A DNA stretch of 64,000 nucleotides. Origin: CAVQCA01 sp963710815 (lineage in GTDB: Bacteria > Pseudomonadota > Gammaproteobacteria > UBA9214). The DNA is taken from contig CAVQCA010000082.1 of assembly GCA_963710815.1 (NCBI GenBank), positions 10,931 to 74,930 of the forward strand, read 5' to 3'. The translations under genes were made by a program, and so were the position numbers. The notes beneath the pieces are model-generated. The model saw nothing but the letters and a program-made list of their open reading frames with translations. It was not told where the DNA came from and ran no database searches. Positions 36,331-46,199 of the stretch are shown piece after piece; position 1 is the first letter of the stretch, and each line of letters begins with the position of its first letter.

Positions 36331-37803
36331 ATGGGGCAGGAAATCGAGCATACGCACTTCACCCGCGCCGATTTCACGGATTATGCAGACTGCCTTCGCC
36401 GGGAAACCGAACTGCTGGATGCCTGGTTCCGGGAAGCGGCGTTCTCCCCGCGCGACCGTATGGGAGGGTTCGAGCTTGAGGCCTGGCTGATCGACGCCGA
36501 CGCCCGCCCGGCGCCGGTGAACGCGGCGTTTCTGCAACGGCTCGACGATCCCATGGTGGTGCCCGAACTGGCACGCTTCAACGTCGAGTTGAACGATCAT
36601 CCGCAGCACCTGTGGGGTTCGGCGCTCAGCCGGTTCGAGGCGAGCCTGGGTGCGACCTGGAAGAAATGCGCTCGGGTGGCGGCGGAGCTGGATGCGCGGC
36701 TGCTGATGATCGGTATCCTGCCGACATTGCGTCAGGAGGATCTGACGCAGGCCAATATGTCGGATCTGCGGCGTTACCGGGCCCTCAACGAGCAGGTATT
36801 GCGGCTGCGGGAAGGGCGGCCGCTGGAACTGGATATCCAGGGACGGGAACGCCTGAAGACCGTGCATGGCGATGTCATGCTCGAATCCGCGACCACCTCC
36901 TTCCAGCTGCATCTCAAGGTGCATCCCCGTCACGCGGTGCGCGCCTACAATGCCGCACAGGTCCTGTCGGCGCCGATGGTGGCGATGTCGGCGAACTCCC
37001 CCTTCCTGTTCGGCCATGACCTGTGGGACGAGACCCGCATCCCGCTGTTCGAGCAGTCCGTGGCCGTTGGCGGCTTTGCGGGCGCGAGTCACGGACCGTT
37101 GCGCCGCGTGACCTTCGGCTCGGGCTATGCGCGCAGTTCCCTGTATGAATGTTTTCTGGAGAACCAGCAGCACTACCCGGTGCTGCTGCCAATGCGCTTC
37201 AACGAGGGTGTGGAGCGGATGGCGCACCTGCGGCTGCACAACGGTACCATCTGGCGCTGGAACCGCCCCCTGATCGGTTTCGACTATGACGGTATCCCGC
37301 ACCTGCGCATCGAACACCGCGTGGCACCGGGCGGCCCGACGGTTGCCGATGTGATCGCCAACGCCGCATTCTTCTTCGGCCTGATGCAGGCGCTGATTAG
37401 CCTGGACACTCCGATCGAGACACGGATTGCCTTTTCGCAGGCGCGTGATAACTTCTATGCCGCCGCTCGTCAGGGATTGAATGCGCCGGTGACCTGGTGC
37501 GATGCGCGCCGCGGTACGCTGCGCACCCTGTTGCTGGATGAACTGCTGCCACTGGCGCGGCGCGGCCTGGCGTCACTCGAAATCGACGCGGCGGACAGCG
37601 AACACTACCTGGGTATCATCGAGGCGCGCGCGCGCCGGGCCGCGACCGGCGCGGACTGGCAGCGTGCCTGGGTCGCACGGCATGGTGCGGACACGGCGGC
37701 GTTGACTGAGGCTTACACCCGGCGCCAGCAGGAGGGCCGGCCGGTGCATGAATGGGATGTCGACTTTGCGCGGTATGCTGAACGAAATCGAAACTCTGCC
37801 TGA
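36331..37803 (+). CDS. GCS2-type glutamate-cysteine-ligase-like protein
   Basis: The 490-residue protein resembles the GCS2 carboxylate-amine ligases, which join an amino acid to the gamma-carboxylate of glutamate with ATP. Matching features are GGFELEAWLIDADARP (active-site Glu), FNVELNDHP, the central MLESATTSFQLHLKVHPR and AMSANSPFLFGHDLWDETRIPLFEQ. Its true substrate is not shown by sequence. I chose start 36331 (MGQEIEHTHF) rather than the frame start at 36268. It overlaps the following deacylase-like gene. Confidence 0.8.
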   Translation: MGQEIEHTHFTRADFTDYADCLRRETELLDAWFREAAFSPRDRMGGFELEAWLIDADARPAPVNAAFLQRLDDPMVVPELARFNVELNDHPQHLWGSALSRFEASLGATWKKCARVAAELDARLLMIGILPTLRQEDLTQANMSDLRRYRALNEQVLRLREGRPLELDIQGRERLKTVHGDVMLESATTSFQLHLKVHPRHAVRAYNAAQVLSAPMVAMSANSPFLFGHDLWDETRIPLFEQSVAVGGFAGASHGPLRRVTFGSGYARSSLYECFLENQQHYPVLLPMRFNEGVERMAHLRLHNGTIWRWNRPLIGFDYDGIPHLRIEHRVAPGGPTVADVIANAAFFFGLMQALISLDTPIETRIAFSQARDNFYAAARQGLNAPVTWCDARRGTLRTLLLDELLPLARRGLASLEIDAADSEHYLGIIEARARRAATGADWQRAWVARHGADTAALTEAYTRRQQEGRPVHEWDVDFARYAERNRNSA

Positions 37804-38791
37804 CGGTCTGATCGAAGCTCGCGTGGAGGATCTCCACGACCTGCTCGGCGGACCCACGCTGATCCATCTGCAGGGCCGGCAGCCGGAGCCGCTGTTCGTC
37901 AGCGTGTTGCTGCATGGCAACGAGGATGCCGGCTTCCTCGCCGTCCAGTCGCTGCTGCGCGCCTATGCATCGCGGGAACTACCCCGGGCGCTGTCGCTAT
38001 TCATCGGCAATGTAAGCGCGGCCAGCGTCAGGCAGCGGTGCCTGGACGGCCAGCCCGACTACAATCGCATCTGGCCGGGCACCGGGAGTCCGGAGTTGCC
38101 CGAGGCGCGTATGATGCGGCGACTGGTCGATTCCCTGCGCGCGCGCCACGCCTTCGCGAGCATCGACGTGCACAACAATACCGGCATCAATCCGCACTAT
38201 GCCTGTATCAACCGCATAGACAACCGCTTCCTGCACCTCGCCGCGCTGTTCAGCCGTACGGTCGTGTATTTCATCCGGCCGTTGGGAGTGCAGTCCATGG
38301 CCATGTCGGATGTGTGTCCCGCGATCACCATCGAGTGTGGCAAGCCGGGGCAGGAATACGGCATGGAGCATGCCCGCGATTTCCTCGATGCCTGCCTGCG
38401 CCTGCACGATATCCCCGTCCACCCCGTGCCCCCGCACGACGTGGATCTCTACCACACCGTCGCGACGGTGAAGATCCCGGCAGCGGTCAGTTTTGCCTTC
38501 GAACAGGGGAACGTGGATCTGCGCCTGGTCGAGGGCATCGATCACCTCAATTTCCGCGAGCTGCCGGCGAATACCGTACTGGGCTGGGTGCGCGAAGGTA
38601 TGGCGCTGCGGCTCGATGTCAGCGATGACCACGGTCGCGACGTTCATGACCGATACCTGCGGGTTGAACACGGTACCCTTCTGACCAAAAGCGCCTTCAT
38701 GCCGTCCATGTTTACCCTGGACGAGACGGTCATCCGCCAGGATTGCCTTTGCTATCTGATGGAGCGTATGCCTGCTGAAGTGGCGCGTTGA
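37748..38791 (+). CDS. M14/aspartoacylase-family zinc hydrolase
   Basis: The 347-residue protein belongs to the succinylglutamate desuccinylase/aspartoacylase-like M14 group. Zinc ligands appear in LLHGNEDAGF (His and Glu) and ASIDVHNNTGINP (His); PAITIECGKPGQEYG supplies the conserved Glu region. Such enzymes release an amino acid from an acyl or peptide bond. It overlaps the GCS2-like gene by 56 bp or less: ATGs at 37748, 37757 and 37775 all fit; an AGGAGG lies 12 bp before the first. A ligase and a hydrolase in tandem suggest a shared substrate. Confidence 0.82.
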   Translation: MNGMSTLRGMLNEIETLPDGLIEARVEDLHDLLGGPTLIHLQGRQPEPLFVSVLLHGNEDAGFLAVQSLLRAYASRELPRALSLFIGNVSAASVRQRCLDGQPDYNRIWPGTGSPELPEARMMRRLVDSLRARHAFASIDVHNNTGINPHYACINRIDNRFLHLAALFSRTVVYFIRPLGVQSMAMSDVCPAITIECGKPGQEYGMEHARDFLDACLRLHDIPVHPVPPHDVDLYHTVATVKIPAAVSFAFEQGNVDLRLVEGIDHLNFRELPANTVLGWVREGMALRLDVSDDHGRDVHDRYLRVEHGTLLTKSAFMPSMFTLDETVIRQDCLCYLMERMPAEVAR

Positions 38792-39283
38792 GCCGTTCAC
38801 CCTTGTGTCGTTGTCCAACGGCCTTGCCTGAAGCGCATCGCCTGGTCACTCGACCGGATACCGGGGATCTCATGATGGGGAGGTGGATTACAACTTGCTG
38901 TCACACCGTTCATTGGCAGGCTTAATGTGATGTCCGCAACGGGTAAACCGCCGATGCGGCAAGTAGCCGTCTCCAATTGACGACATAGGTAGAAACCACG
39001 ATGTTCAGTGGTGATTATCTGCATACAATCTAATCATCTACGGCAGGTCATTGATGAATATTGCATTTATTGTTGAGCATGGCAGTATGCCGGTATTCTG
39101 GCGCCAACTGCCTGATTGTTATGGCAGTGTACTATCCGCGGTCTGCCCAGACACAGTGACGGGATGTCATGTCGTCATCGAGCCGCGGACGCCCGGATGG
39201 GATGGCGGCCAATGAAGGCCCGATCCAGTGTGGGTATCAGGTGTTCAGATCAGTTCACGGGGATAACCAACAAGAGGTAAGGC
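38792..39283. other. Non-coding stretch before the DUF2726 gene
   Basis: No open frame with coding character appears in this 492 bp. AT-rich sequence around 38977-39060, with TTGACG at about 38977 and TACAAT at about 39023, could hold promoters for the downstream gene, but the spacing is not standard. No tRNA or repeat of families A/B is seen. Confidence 0.4.
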
Positions 39284-39799
39284 ATGGGCTGGGTGATCGC
39301 ATTGGTTCTCATCGCTGGCGTCGTTGCACTCGATGTCGCAATGCTGAATAACGCCAACGTGGATGAAATACCGGATGCGTCTTATGCGCGATCGGTGAAT
39401 TTGTTCAATCCGGCCGAGCGGTCGTTTCTGCAGGTTCTCGATCAGGTCGTGGGCGGCAATGCCAGGATCTTCGGAAAGGTATGTGTCGCGGATGTCGTGG
39501 TGCCCGGGGAAGGCGTGACAGTGAATGGCTGGAAGAAGGCGTACCGTAAGGTTTCCGGCTCCCGTTTCGATTTTGTGTTGTGCGACCGGAATGATCTGTC
39601 GGTTATCTGCGCCATCGCCCTCGAGCACGGTAACCGCCATCTGAGGGGAAAGTCGCATTCGACTGCCACTCTGAGCGAGGTCTGTCATGCGGCCGGTGTC
39701 CCGCTGATTCACGTTCCCGCAAGGATCGCTGCCGCCAGCGATGAGGTCAGGAAACTCCTGGCGCCGCATCTTGGTCCGTACCCGTCGACAGACTCCTAG
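39284..39799 (+). CDS. DUF2726 domain protein with N-terminal membrane anchor
   Basis: The 171-residue protein opens with a hydrophobic segment (WVIALVLIAGVVALDVAML) and continues with a DUF2726-like domain (about 35-165): NLFNPAERSFLQVLDQVVGGNARIFGKVCVADVV, then FDFVLCDRNDLSVICAIALEHGNRH and VCHAAGVPLIHVPA. DUF2726 proteins are often membrane-tethered and have a nuclease-like fold, though activity has not been shown. A good AGAGGTAAGG site precedes the start. It converges on bcsS with a 4-bp overlap. Confidence 0.82.
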   Translation: MGWVIALVLIAGVVALDVAMLNNANVDEIPDASYARSVNLFNPAERSFLQVLDQVVGGNARIFGKVCVADVVVPGEGVTVNGWKKAYRKVSGSRFDFVLCDRNDLSVICAIALEHGNRHLRGKSHSTATLSEVCHAAGVPLIHVPARIAAASDEVRKLLAPHLGPYPSTDS

Positions 39800-40488
39800 A
39801 AATCTCGCGCCAGTTCGAAGCCGATGTAACCGGAGAGATTCTGACCGCTGGTTTTTCTGGCGCCTGCCTTGAAGCCCAGCGATGTATGTGGCGCCGGCTC
39901 GAAGCCGAGCACCACGAGGCCGGCCTGCCAGGCGGTGTAGTCATGGTTGCCGTGGAAAATGGCCTCCACGCCGATCTCGTGGTGGCCGTAAACTGTCCTG
40001 GTCAGTCGCCCGCGTGTCCAGTAGGAAGCCGTGCCGGTGGTGTAGCTCGCAATGCCGTTGGCGCGCCAGCGTTCCTCGAATTTGCTCTCGGCCTGCAGGC
40101 TCAGATTCATGCCCCATTGCGCGCCGCGCACATCGCTTTCGGGGTCATCGGGCGAGAGGTTGGTGTTGCGGTAGACGGGACCGGCATAGACGCTGAAGGA
40201 TCCCGGTTCGCCTGACCTGGCATAGCCCAGTGCCACGGCGGCGCCCGGGGCTTTCGCCGTTACGGTCCGGTTGCCGTTGTCGTATTCATAGCGCAACCAG
40301 TCGACCCAGTAACGCTGTACGAATCCGTTGCCGAGATCGCTGCCGGGGAAGGGCGCGAGCAGGCCGGCGTAATAGTAGCCATTGTCGCCGCCGTACTCCG
40401 CCCCGGCGAGCGCCAGCTTGCCATCCGCCCGTGCCTGCGTGCCCGTTGCAAGCATCAGGCACAACAGAAAAAGCCGGGCCGGGCTCAC
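39796..40488 (-). CDS. bcsS: Cellulose biosynthesis protein BcsS-like (outer-membrane)
   Basis: The 230-residue protein has a signal peptide (MSPARLFLLCLMLATGTQARA) and a mature part of alternating beta strands such as YYYAGLLAPFPGSDLGNG, WVDWLRYEYDN, GYARSGEPGSFSVYAGPVY and a C-terminal Phe, as expected for a small outer-membrane barrel. It matches the BcsS family found next to bcsA genes. It overlaps the bcsA stop by four bases (ATGA), so it is translationally coupled. BcsS function is not established. Confidence 0.85.
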   Translation of the reverse strand: MSPARLFLLCLMLATGTQARADGKLALAGAEYGGDNGYYYAGLLAPFPGSDLGNGFVQRYWVDWLRYEYDNGNRTVTAKAPGAAVALGYARSGEPGSFSVYAGPVYRNTNLSPDDPESDVRGAQWGMNLSLQAESKFEERWRANGIASYTTGTASYWTRGRLTRTVYGHHEIGVEAIFHGNHDYTAWQAGLVVLGFEPAPHTSLGFKAGARKTSGQNLSGYIGFELARDF

Positions 40489-42774
40489 GACGCAACCTGT
40501 TTGTTGTCTGCCTGCGCGGCCGACAGTACCGGTTGACCGGCCTCCGCACTGATCAGTTTGAGTACCTTGCGCAACTGCGTTTCGTCGTAATGGATCTCGG
40601 GCGCTGTGGCGCCGATCAGAAAGACGGAGCTGAGCGGGGAGTCGAGTTCCTTGACCGTGGTGGCGCTGAGCGTCAGGCGTTCCTCGTTCAGGGGGGTGAT
40701 GACGCGTCCGGTGATCAGGGCGCCGGGTTTGAGCGGGTGATAGAGCAGCAGCGTCGGTGCGCCGGCCTTTTCTCCGCCGGTCCTGATCAGGCCGATGGCT
40801 TCACTCCCGCCTCCAGCGCCGGGCAGGGTATAGACGAAGACTTCCCAGCAGCGGGACGTACGCCGTGTGAATACCCATGGCCTGGAGAGGATGCTCCCCA
40901 GCCATTGCAGCGGTGTGCGGTTGGTTTCCTGCAGTTCCTGTACATGCCACTGCAGTTCCGAACCATAGAGGAACCGGTCCAGTTGGTCCCGCTGCGCCTG
41001 ATCCTGCCAGTTGAATTCGAGACCATAGGCCGTGGCGTGATGACACCCGCGCGCATGGCTGGTGATCACCCGCCTGATCGTGGCTTCGAAGGGCAGGCAG
41101 GATCCTGGCAGCCAGAGCTGTCCCTCAATTTTGTCGCCAGGCATGCTGTCATCGCGGAGATGCGCATGAAGCCTGAGACCGACCGGGGAGATATTGTCGA
41201 CGGTGCCATAGATCCACGCCTCTTTCTCCCGAATTCTCACCGGCACGGGTACGCCGAAGCGGTATTCCGCCCGCTGCAGCTTTCCGCCGGGTGGTGAAGG
41301 TCACCACGGAATAGGCCAGCAGGGCATTGACGGACGCCCACACGATATTGGCGGCGAGGCCGCCCGCGGGCAGCCAGTCGTACTTCTGGTTGAACAGATA
41401 GCCGATCGGGATCGCATACAGATTGAACGCAAGCACCAGGTATTGCGGGATGATCCGGGTCTGTTCGAGCAGGTTCGCCGGCACGCCCTTGGGGGTGACC
41501 TTGAACTTCCTGCCCCCGGTCACCCAGCCCAGCGTGGCGCGCGCAAACGCGACGAAGCGGGCCATGTTGTATTGTTCCGTGGTCACGAAACTGCTGTAGC
41601 CGCGTCCGACTTCCTCGAAGACCCAGATGGTCAGCAGGAAATAGGGGAGGAAGTGCAGCAGGAAGTTCTCCGCGGTGGTGAAGATCGGCAATTTGCCGGT
41701 CACCAGGACGATCGCCGGGGCGGCATAGAAGATCGCCTTCTGCCAGCCGTCGAAATAGGTCAGGACGGAAGCGAAGTAATTGAGCCGCTGCGCCAGGCTC
41801 AGATGGCGGTTGAACAGAATGCCTTCGCTGCGCCACACCTTCATGGCGCCCTGTCCCCAGCGCACCCGCTGACCGAGAAAGGCGCTGACGGAATCGGGAG
41901 CCAGCCCGAAGGCGAGCGACTCGGCGTGGTACACCGACCGGAAGCCCTGCATATGCAGCCGCAGGGAGGTGTGCAGATCCTCGGTGACGGTTTCCGTGGC
42001 GAAGCCGCCGATGGCTTCCAGCGCACTGCGTCGCAGGACGGCGCAGCTGCCGCAGAAGAAGGCGGCATTCCAGTAATCCTTGCCGCGCTGGATGACGCGG
42101 AAGAACAGCGACTGCTCGGTCCATACCTTGCGACCGTCCCGGTGGCGCCGGTGCTGGTAGGAATCCAGGTTGTAGAAGTCCTGGGGCGTCTGTACGAAGG
42201 CCACTTTTTCATCGGCGAAGTAGCCCAGCGTGCGCACCAGGAAATGGCGCTGCGGGGCGTGGTCGGCGTCGAAAATCGCGATAAATTCGCCCTGGCTATG
42301 CGCGAGCGCATGGTTGAGGTTGCCCGCCTTGGCATGCCGGTTGTCGCCCCGCGCCAGATAGTGGCAGCCAAACTCGGCGGCAAGTCGCGCCATCGCCGGG
42401 CGGTTGCCGTCATCGAGCAGCCAGGTCTCGTGCGGGTAGTCCATGTGCCGGGCCGCCAGCAGGGTGCGGCGAACGATGGATTCGGATTCGTTGATGGTGG
42501 GTATGAAGACATCGACGCTCATGCCCGGCGGAACGGGGGGTGAGTTGCGGTTGGTTAGCCGCCAGCTCATGAACAGGTGCAGCATTGCGGTAACAAAGCC
42601 GAACAATTCAGCGCCGTAGAGCACCCACGAGAAGAGATAGGCTTCCGGATTCAGCGTGGTCGCGCGCCAGCCGAGGTACCACAGCGCGCAGATCATGAAG
42701 GCCCACGCCACCAGCCGGCGGGGCAGACTCAAAGGTTCGTAGGAAACCGACGGATCCATCCTGTTTTTACTCAT
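40485..42774 (-). CDS. bcsA: BcsA-type cellulose synthase catalytic subunit, frameshifted before the PilZ domain
   Basis: The membrane GT2 polymerises UDP-glucose and extrudes the chain, switched on by c-di-GMP. The N-terminal frame has the membrane segments and the catalytic motifs WLLDDGNR, AIFDADHAP, TVTEDLHTS and QRVRWGQGAMKVW. Near 41281-41283 (an AAA run on the coding strand) one extra base breaks the frame. The other frame gives RRKLQRAEYRFGVPV followed by VDNISPVGL: a PilZ domain with RxxxR and NxSxxG. Joined length about 763 residues is normal. Start 42774 or 42780. No bcsB, bcsC or bcsZ is adjacent. Confidence 0.87.
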
Positions 42775-43038
42775 ATCCACCTGCCTGAAGGCAAGTCACC
42801 GAAAACACACTGGAAAATCACACTGGTGCTATCGGCTTTCGAGGATTTATCTATAGAAAAGCCATTCAGAACCGTTGTCCGGACCCTATGGGCTATCCCG
42901 TCGGGATTCGCGTTTTGCAGAACCGGTGCGACGCGCGGCAGCGATCCGGACATCACCGGGTTAGTCGGCGATGATACAGATCTGCGCCGTGCTCCGGTAT
43001 CATTCCTGCCGGGTCACGGTAAAGGGGAACGACGGTCC

Positions 43039-44586
43039 ATGAGCGGGGTGATTGCGGCGGGACATGAGCTGACGGCGCAGAGCGGTGCGGAGATTCTGCA
43101 CGCCGGCGGCAACGCCTTCGATGCGGTGCTGGCGGCACTCGCCACGGCCTGCGTGGTGGAGCCTGCGCTTGCGTCCCTCGGCGGTGGCGGATTCCTGCTG
43201 GCGCAGCCGTCGCGGGAGGCGGTGCGCCTCTACGACTTCTTCGTGCAGACGCCACGCCGCCGGCGCGCGGCGTCCGAACTCGATTTCCGGCCCATCATCG
43301 CCGATTTCGGCACCGCGGAGCAGGAGTTCCATATCGGACGGGGCGCGGTCGCCACGCCGGGTCTGGTGCGCGGGCTGTTTGCCGCGCACCGCGATCTCGG
43401 CACGCTGCCGATGCGCGATATCCTCCATCAGGCCGTGCGTCACGCGAACGAGGGCATCCGCGTTAATGCCCTGCAGGCGTACATCTTCGGCGTCATCGCG
43501 GCCATCTATCGCGAGAGCCCCGACGCCATGGCCATCTACGGCAGTCGCCACGATCCGGAGCGCCTGACGGGCGAAGGCGAGACGCTGCGCCAGCCGGCGC
43601 TGGCCGATACCCTGGAGAGCCTGGCCGCCGAGGGTGAGGACCTCTTCTATCGCGGCGAAATTGCGGCGTCGATCGTGCGCGAAATGCGCTCCGGTGGTCA
43701 TCTCGAGGCCGGGGACCTGTCCGGTTACGCCATGATCCCGCGGCGGCCGCTTGCGCTCGATTACCGCAAGGCGCGTCTGTTCACCAATCCGCCACCCGCC
43801 TCGGGCGGTCTGCTCGTCGCCTTCGGATTGCAACTGCTGGGCGGTGTGGATTTCGGCGCCCCGGGTTTCGGCAGTCCCGACCATCTGGAACGGCTCGCGC
43901 GCGTGCTGGCGCTGACTCAGGAGGCACGCCTGGCGGCCTGCGCACAGGGGTCGACGGCGCATCCGGACGACGCGTTGCTGCTGGACCCCGCCTTCCTCGC
44001 CCGCTACCGTCGGCTGCTTGCCGGGCAGGCCCCGTCCCGGCGGGGCACGACCCACATCAGCGCCATCGACGCGCGCGGCAATGTCGCGGCGCTCAGTGTC
44101 TCAAACGGCGAGGGTTCCGGCTGCCTGGTGCCGGGTACCGGCATCATGCTGAACAACATGCTGGGTGAGCAGGATCTCAATCCGGACGGTTTTCATCGCT
44201 GGCCCACCGATACCCGCATGACCTCCATGATGGCGCCGACGCTGCTCAATCTCCCCGATGGCCGGGTAATCGCCCTCGGTTCCGGCGGCTCCAACCGCAT
44301 CCGTTCCGCCATCCTGCAGGTGGTATCGAACCTGGTCGACTTCGGCATGGACGTCGAGGAGGCGGTCATCGCTCCGCGTATCCATCTCGAAGCGGAGCAT
44401 CTCAGCGTGGAAGGGGGGTTCGATACCGGGCGCCTGCAGACGCTGCTCGCCGCCTATCCCTCCCATCACCTCTGGGAGGATCTCAACCTGTTCTTCGGCG
44501 GCGTGCACACCGTGCAGCGCGACGGCGCCAGCCTGCGCGGCGCCGGCGACCCGCGTCGCGGCGGGGTATGCACCGTGGTTGCCTGA
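43039..44586 (+). CDS. Gamma-glutamyltransferase family Ntn-hydrolase
   Basis: The 515-residue protein is a GGT-family Ntn-hydrolase. The predicted self-cleavage site is before T337 in RRGTTHISAIDARGNVAAL, which would become the nucleophile. The ligand-binding SGCLVPGTGIMLNNMLGE, MMAPTLL and GSGGSNRIRSAILQVV are conserved. It has no obvious signal peptide, so the location is uncertain, and gamma-glutamyl transfer versus another amide hydrolysis cannot be told apart. Start at 43039 (MSGVIAAGHELTAQSG); the frame upstream to 42577 is antisense to bcsA. Confidence 0.9.
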   Translation: MSGVIAAGHELTAQSGAEILHAGGNAFDAVLAALATACVVEPALASLGGGGFLLAQPSREAVRLYDFFVQTPRRRRAASELDFRPIIADFGTAEQEFHIGRGAVATPGLVRGLFAAHRDLGTLPMRDILHQAVRHANEGIRVNALQAYIFGVIAAIYRESPDAMAIYGSRHDPERLTGEGETLRQPALADTLESLAAEGEDLFYRGEIAASIVREMRSGGHLEAGDLSGYAMIPRRPLALDYRKARLFTNPPPASGGLLVAFGLQLLGGVDFGAPGFGSPDHLERLARVLALTQEARLAACAQGSTAHPDDALLLDPAFLARYRRLLAGQAPSRRGTTHISAIDARGNVAALSVSNGEGSGCLVPGTGIMLNNMLGEQDLNPDGFHRWPTDTRMTSMMAPTLLNLPDGRVIALGSGGSNRIRSAILQVVSNLVDFGMDVEEAVIAPRIHLEAEHLSVEGGFDTGRLQTLLAAYPSHHLWEDLNLFFGGVHTVQRDGASLRGAGDPRRGGVCTVVA

Positions 44587-44602
44587 GCATGCCGACAGGC
44601 TC

Positions 44603-45541
44603 CTAGCTGACGATTTCGTGCGCCTGCCGGTCGGCGTGGTAGGACGAACGCACCATGGGGCCGCTGGCGACATGCTTGAAACCCAGCGCCTGGCCGAGTT
44701 CGCCGAGGCGGTCGAATTCATCCGGGTGCACGTAGCGCTCCACCGCCAGGTGATGGACGCTGGGCTGCAGGTACTGGCCCAGGGTGAGCATGTCGCAGTC
44801 GTGCGCGCGCAGGTCGCGCATCACCTGTTCGACTTCCTCGATGCGTTCACCCACGCCCAGCATGAGTCCCGACTTGGTGGGCACCTCCGGATGCAGGGCC
44901 TTGAAGCGTCGCAGCAGGTCCAGCGACCATTCGTAATCGGAGCCGGGCCGGACCTTTTTATAGAGGCGCGGCACCGTTTCCAGGTTGTGGTTGAAGACAT
45001 CCGGCGGGGACTGGTTGAGGATCTGCAGTGCACGGTCCATGCGGCCGCGGAAATCCGGCACCAGCACTTCCACGCGGATTTCCGGGCTGTGACGGCGTAT
45101 CGCCTCGATGCAGGCGGTGAAGTGCGCCGCGCCGCCGTCTCGCAGGTCGTCGCGATCGACCGAGGTGACCACCACGTAGCGCAGTCCCATCTGGCGGATG
45201 GTGCGTCCCAGGTTTTCCGGCTCGTCGGCATCGAGCGGCTGCGGTCGTCCATGGGCGACATCGCAGAACGGGCAGCGTCGTGTGCAGATATCGCCCATGA
45301 TCATGAAAGTGGCGGTGCCGCCGGCGAAGCATTCGCCAAGGTTCGGACAGGAGGCCTCCTCGCACACCGTGTGCAGGCGGTTCTCGCGCAGCACGCCCTT
45401 GAGCCGTCCGACCGCCGGGTTGGCCGGCGAGCGGGCGCGGATCCACAGCGGCTTGCGCAGCGGCCGCGTGGTGGTCTCTATCTTGATCGGGATGCGCGCG
45501 GTTTTCGCCGCCCCGCGTTGTTTCGTTTCTTCGTCACTCAT
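44603..45541 (-). CDS. lipA: Lipoyl synthase
   Basis: The 312-residue radical-SAM enzyme inserts two sulfurs into protein-bound octanoate. The auxiliary cluster ligands are in CEEASCPNLGEC, the radical-SAM cluster in CTRRCPFC, and the C-terminal conserved serine is in VRSSYHAD. It modifies GcvH (11.5 kb). Start 45541 (MSDEETKQRG) overlaps the lipB stop; 45553 (MDPLMSDEE) is an in-frame alternative. Confidence 0.97.
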   Translation of the reverse strand: MSDEETKQRGAAKTARIPIKIETTTRPLRKPLWIRARSPANPAVGRLKGVLRENRLHTVCEEASCPNLGECFAGGTATFMIMGDICTRRCPFCDVAHGRPQPLDADEPENLGRTIRQMGLRYVVVTSVDRDDLRDGGAAHFTACIEAIRRHSPEIRVEVLVPDFRGRMDRALQILNQSPPDVFNHNLETVPRLYKKVRPGSDYEWSLDLLRRFKALHPEVPTKSGLMLGVGERIEEVEQVMRDLRAHDCDMLTLGQYLQPSVHHLAVERYVHPDEFDRLGELGQALGFKHVASGPMVRSSYHADRQAHEIVS

Positions 45542-46190
45542 GAGCGGGTCCATTCAACAGGCGTTCGAGGTGCTGCCGGTACTGCCCGGTTACGGCATCG
45601 AGCGGGACGTCGATGCCCAGGTCGGCCAACCGGGTGACCTCGAGACCGGCGAAGCCGCAGGGGTTGATCATCGAGAACGGCGACAGGTCCATGTCCACGT
45701 TGAGACTGAGACCGTGATAGCAGCAGCCGCGCCTGACGCGCAGGCCGAGCGCCGCGAGCTTGCGTCCGTCCACGTAGACGCCAGGCGCCTTGTCGCGTCG
45801 CCCGGCGCGGATCGAATAGTCCGCCAGCAGGTTGATGACCGACTGCTCGAGGATGCGCACCAGCGACTGGATTCCCAGCCGGCGTCGTTTCAGGTCGAGC
45901 AGGGGGTAGGCGACCAGCTGACCGGGGCCGTGATAGGTGACCTGTCCACCACGGTCCACATGGATCACGGGGATGTCGCCCGTGTGCTGCAGCAGGTGCT
46001 CCGTTTTGCCGTTGCGCCCGAGGGTGAAGACCGGTGGATGCTGAAGCAGCCACAGCTCATCCGGTGACGCCGCCGTGCGCGTGTCGGTGAAGGCCTGCAT
46101 TTCCCGCCAGGTGGCGGTGTAGTCAGCCAGACCCCGGCAGCGCACCGACAGGGCGGGGTGTTCCGGCGAGGGGATGGGCAGCGCGGACAT
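45534..46190 (-). CDS. lipB: Octanoyltransferase
   Basis: The 218-residue enzyme transfers octanoate from acyl carrier protein to lipoyl domains, the step before LipA. Conserved features are GGQVTYHGPGQLVAYPLLDL, GVYVDGRKLAALGLRV (catalytic Lys) and SMINPCGFAGLEVT (catalytic Cys). It overlaps lipA and follows ybeD by 9 bp, the canonical ybeD-lipB-lipA order. Confidence 0.97.
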   Translation of the reverse strand: MSALPIPSPEHPALSVRCRGLADYTATWREMQAFTDTRTAASPDELWLLQHPPVFTLGRNGKTEHLLQHTGDIPVIHVDRGGQVTYHGPGQLVAYPLLDLKRRRLGIQSLVRILEQSVINLLADYSIRAGRRDKAPGVYVDGRKLAALGLRVRRGCCYHGLSLNVDMDLSPFSMINPCGFAGLEVTRLADLGIDVPLDAVTGQYRQHLERLLNGPAHE

Positions 46191-46199
46191 GGGTGGTAT

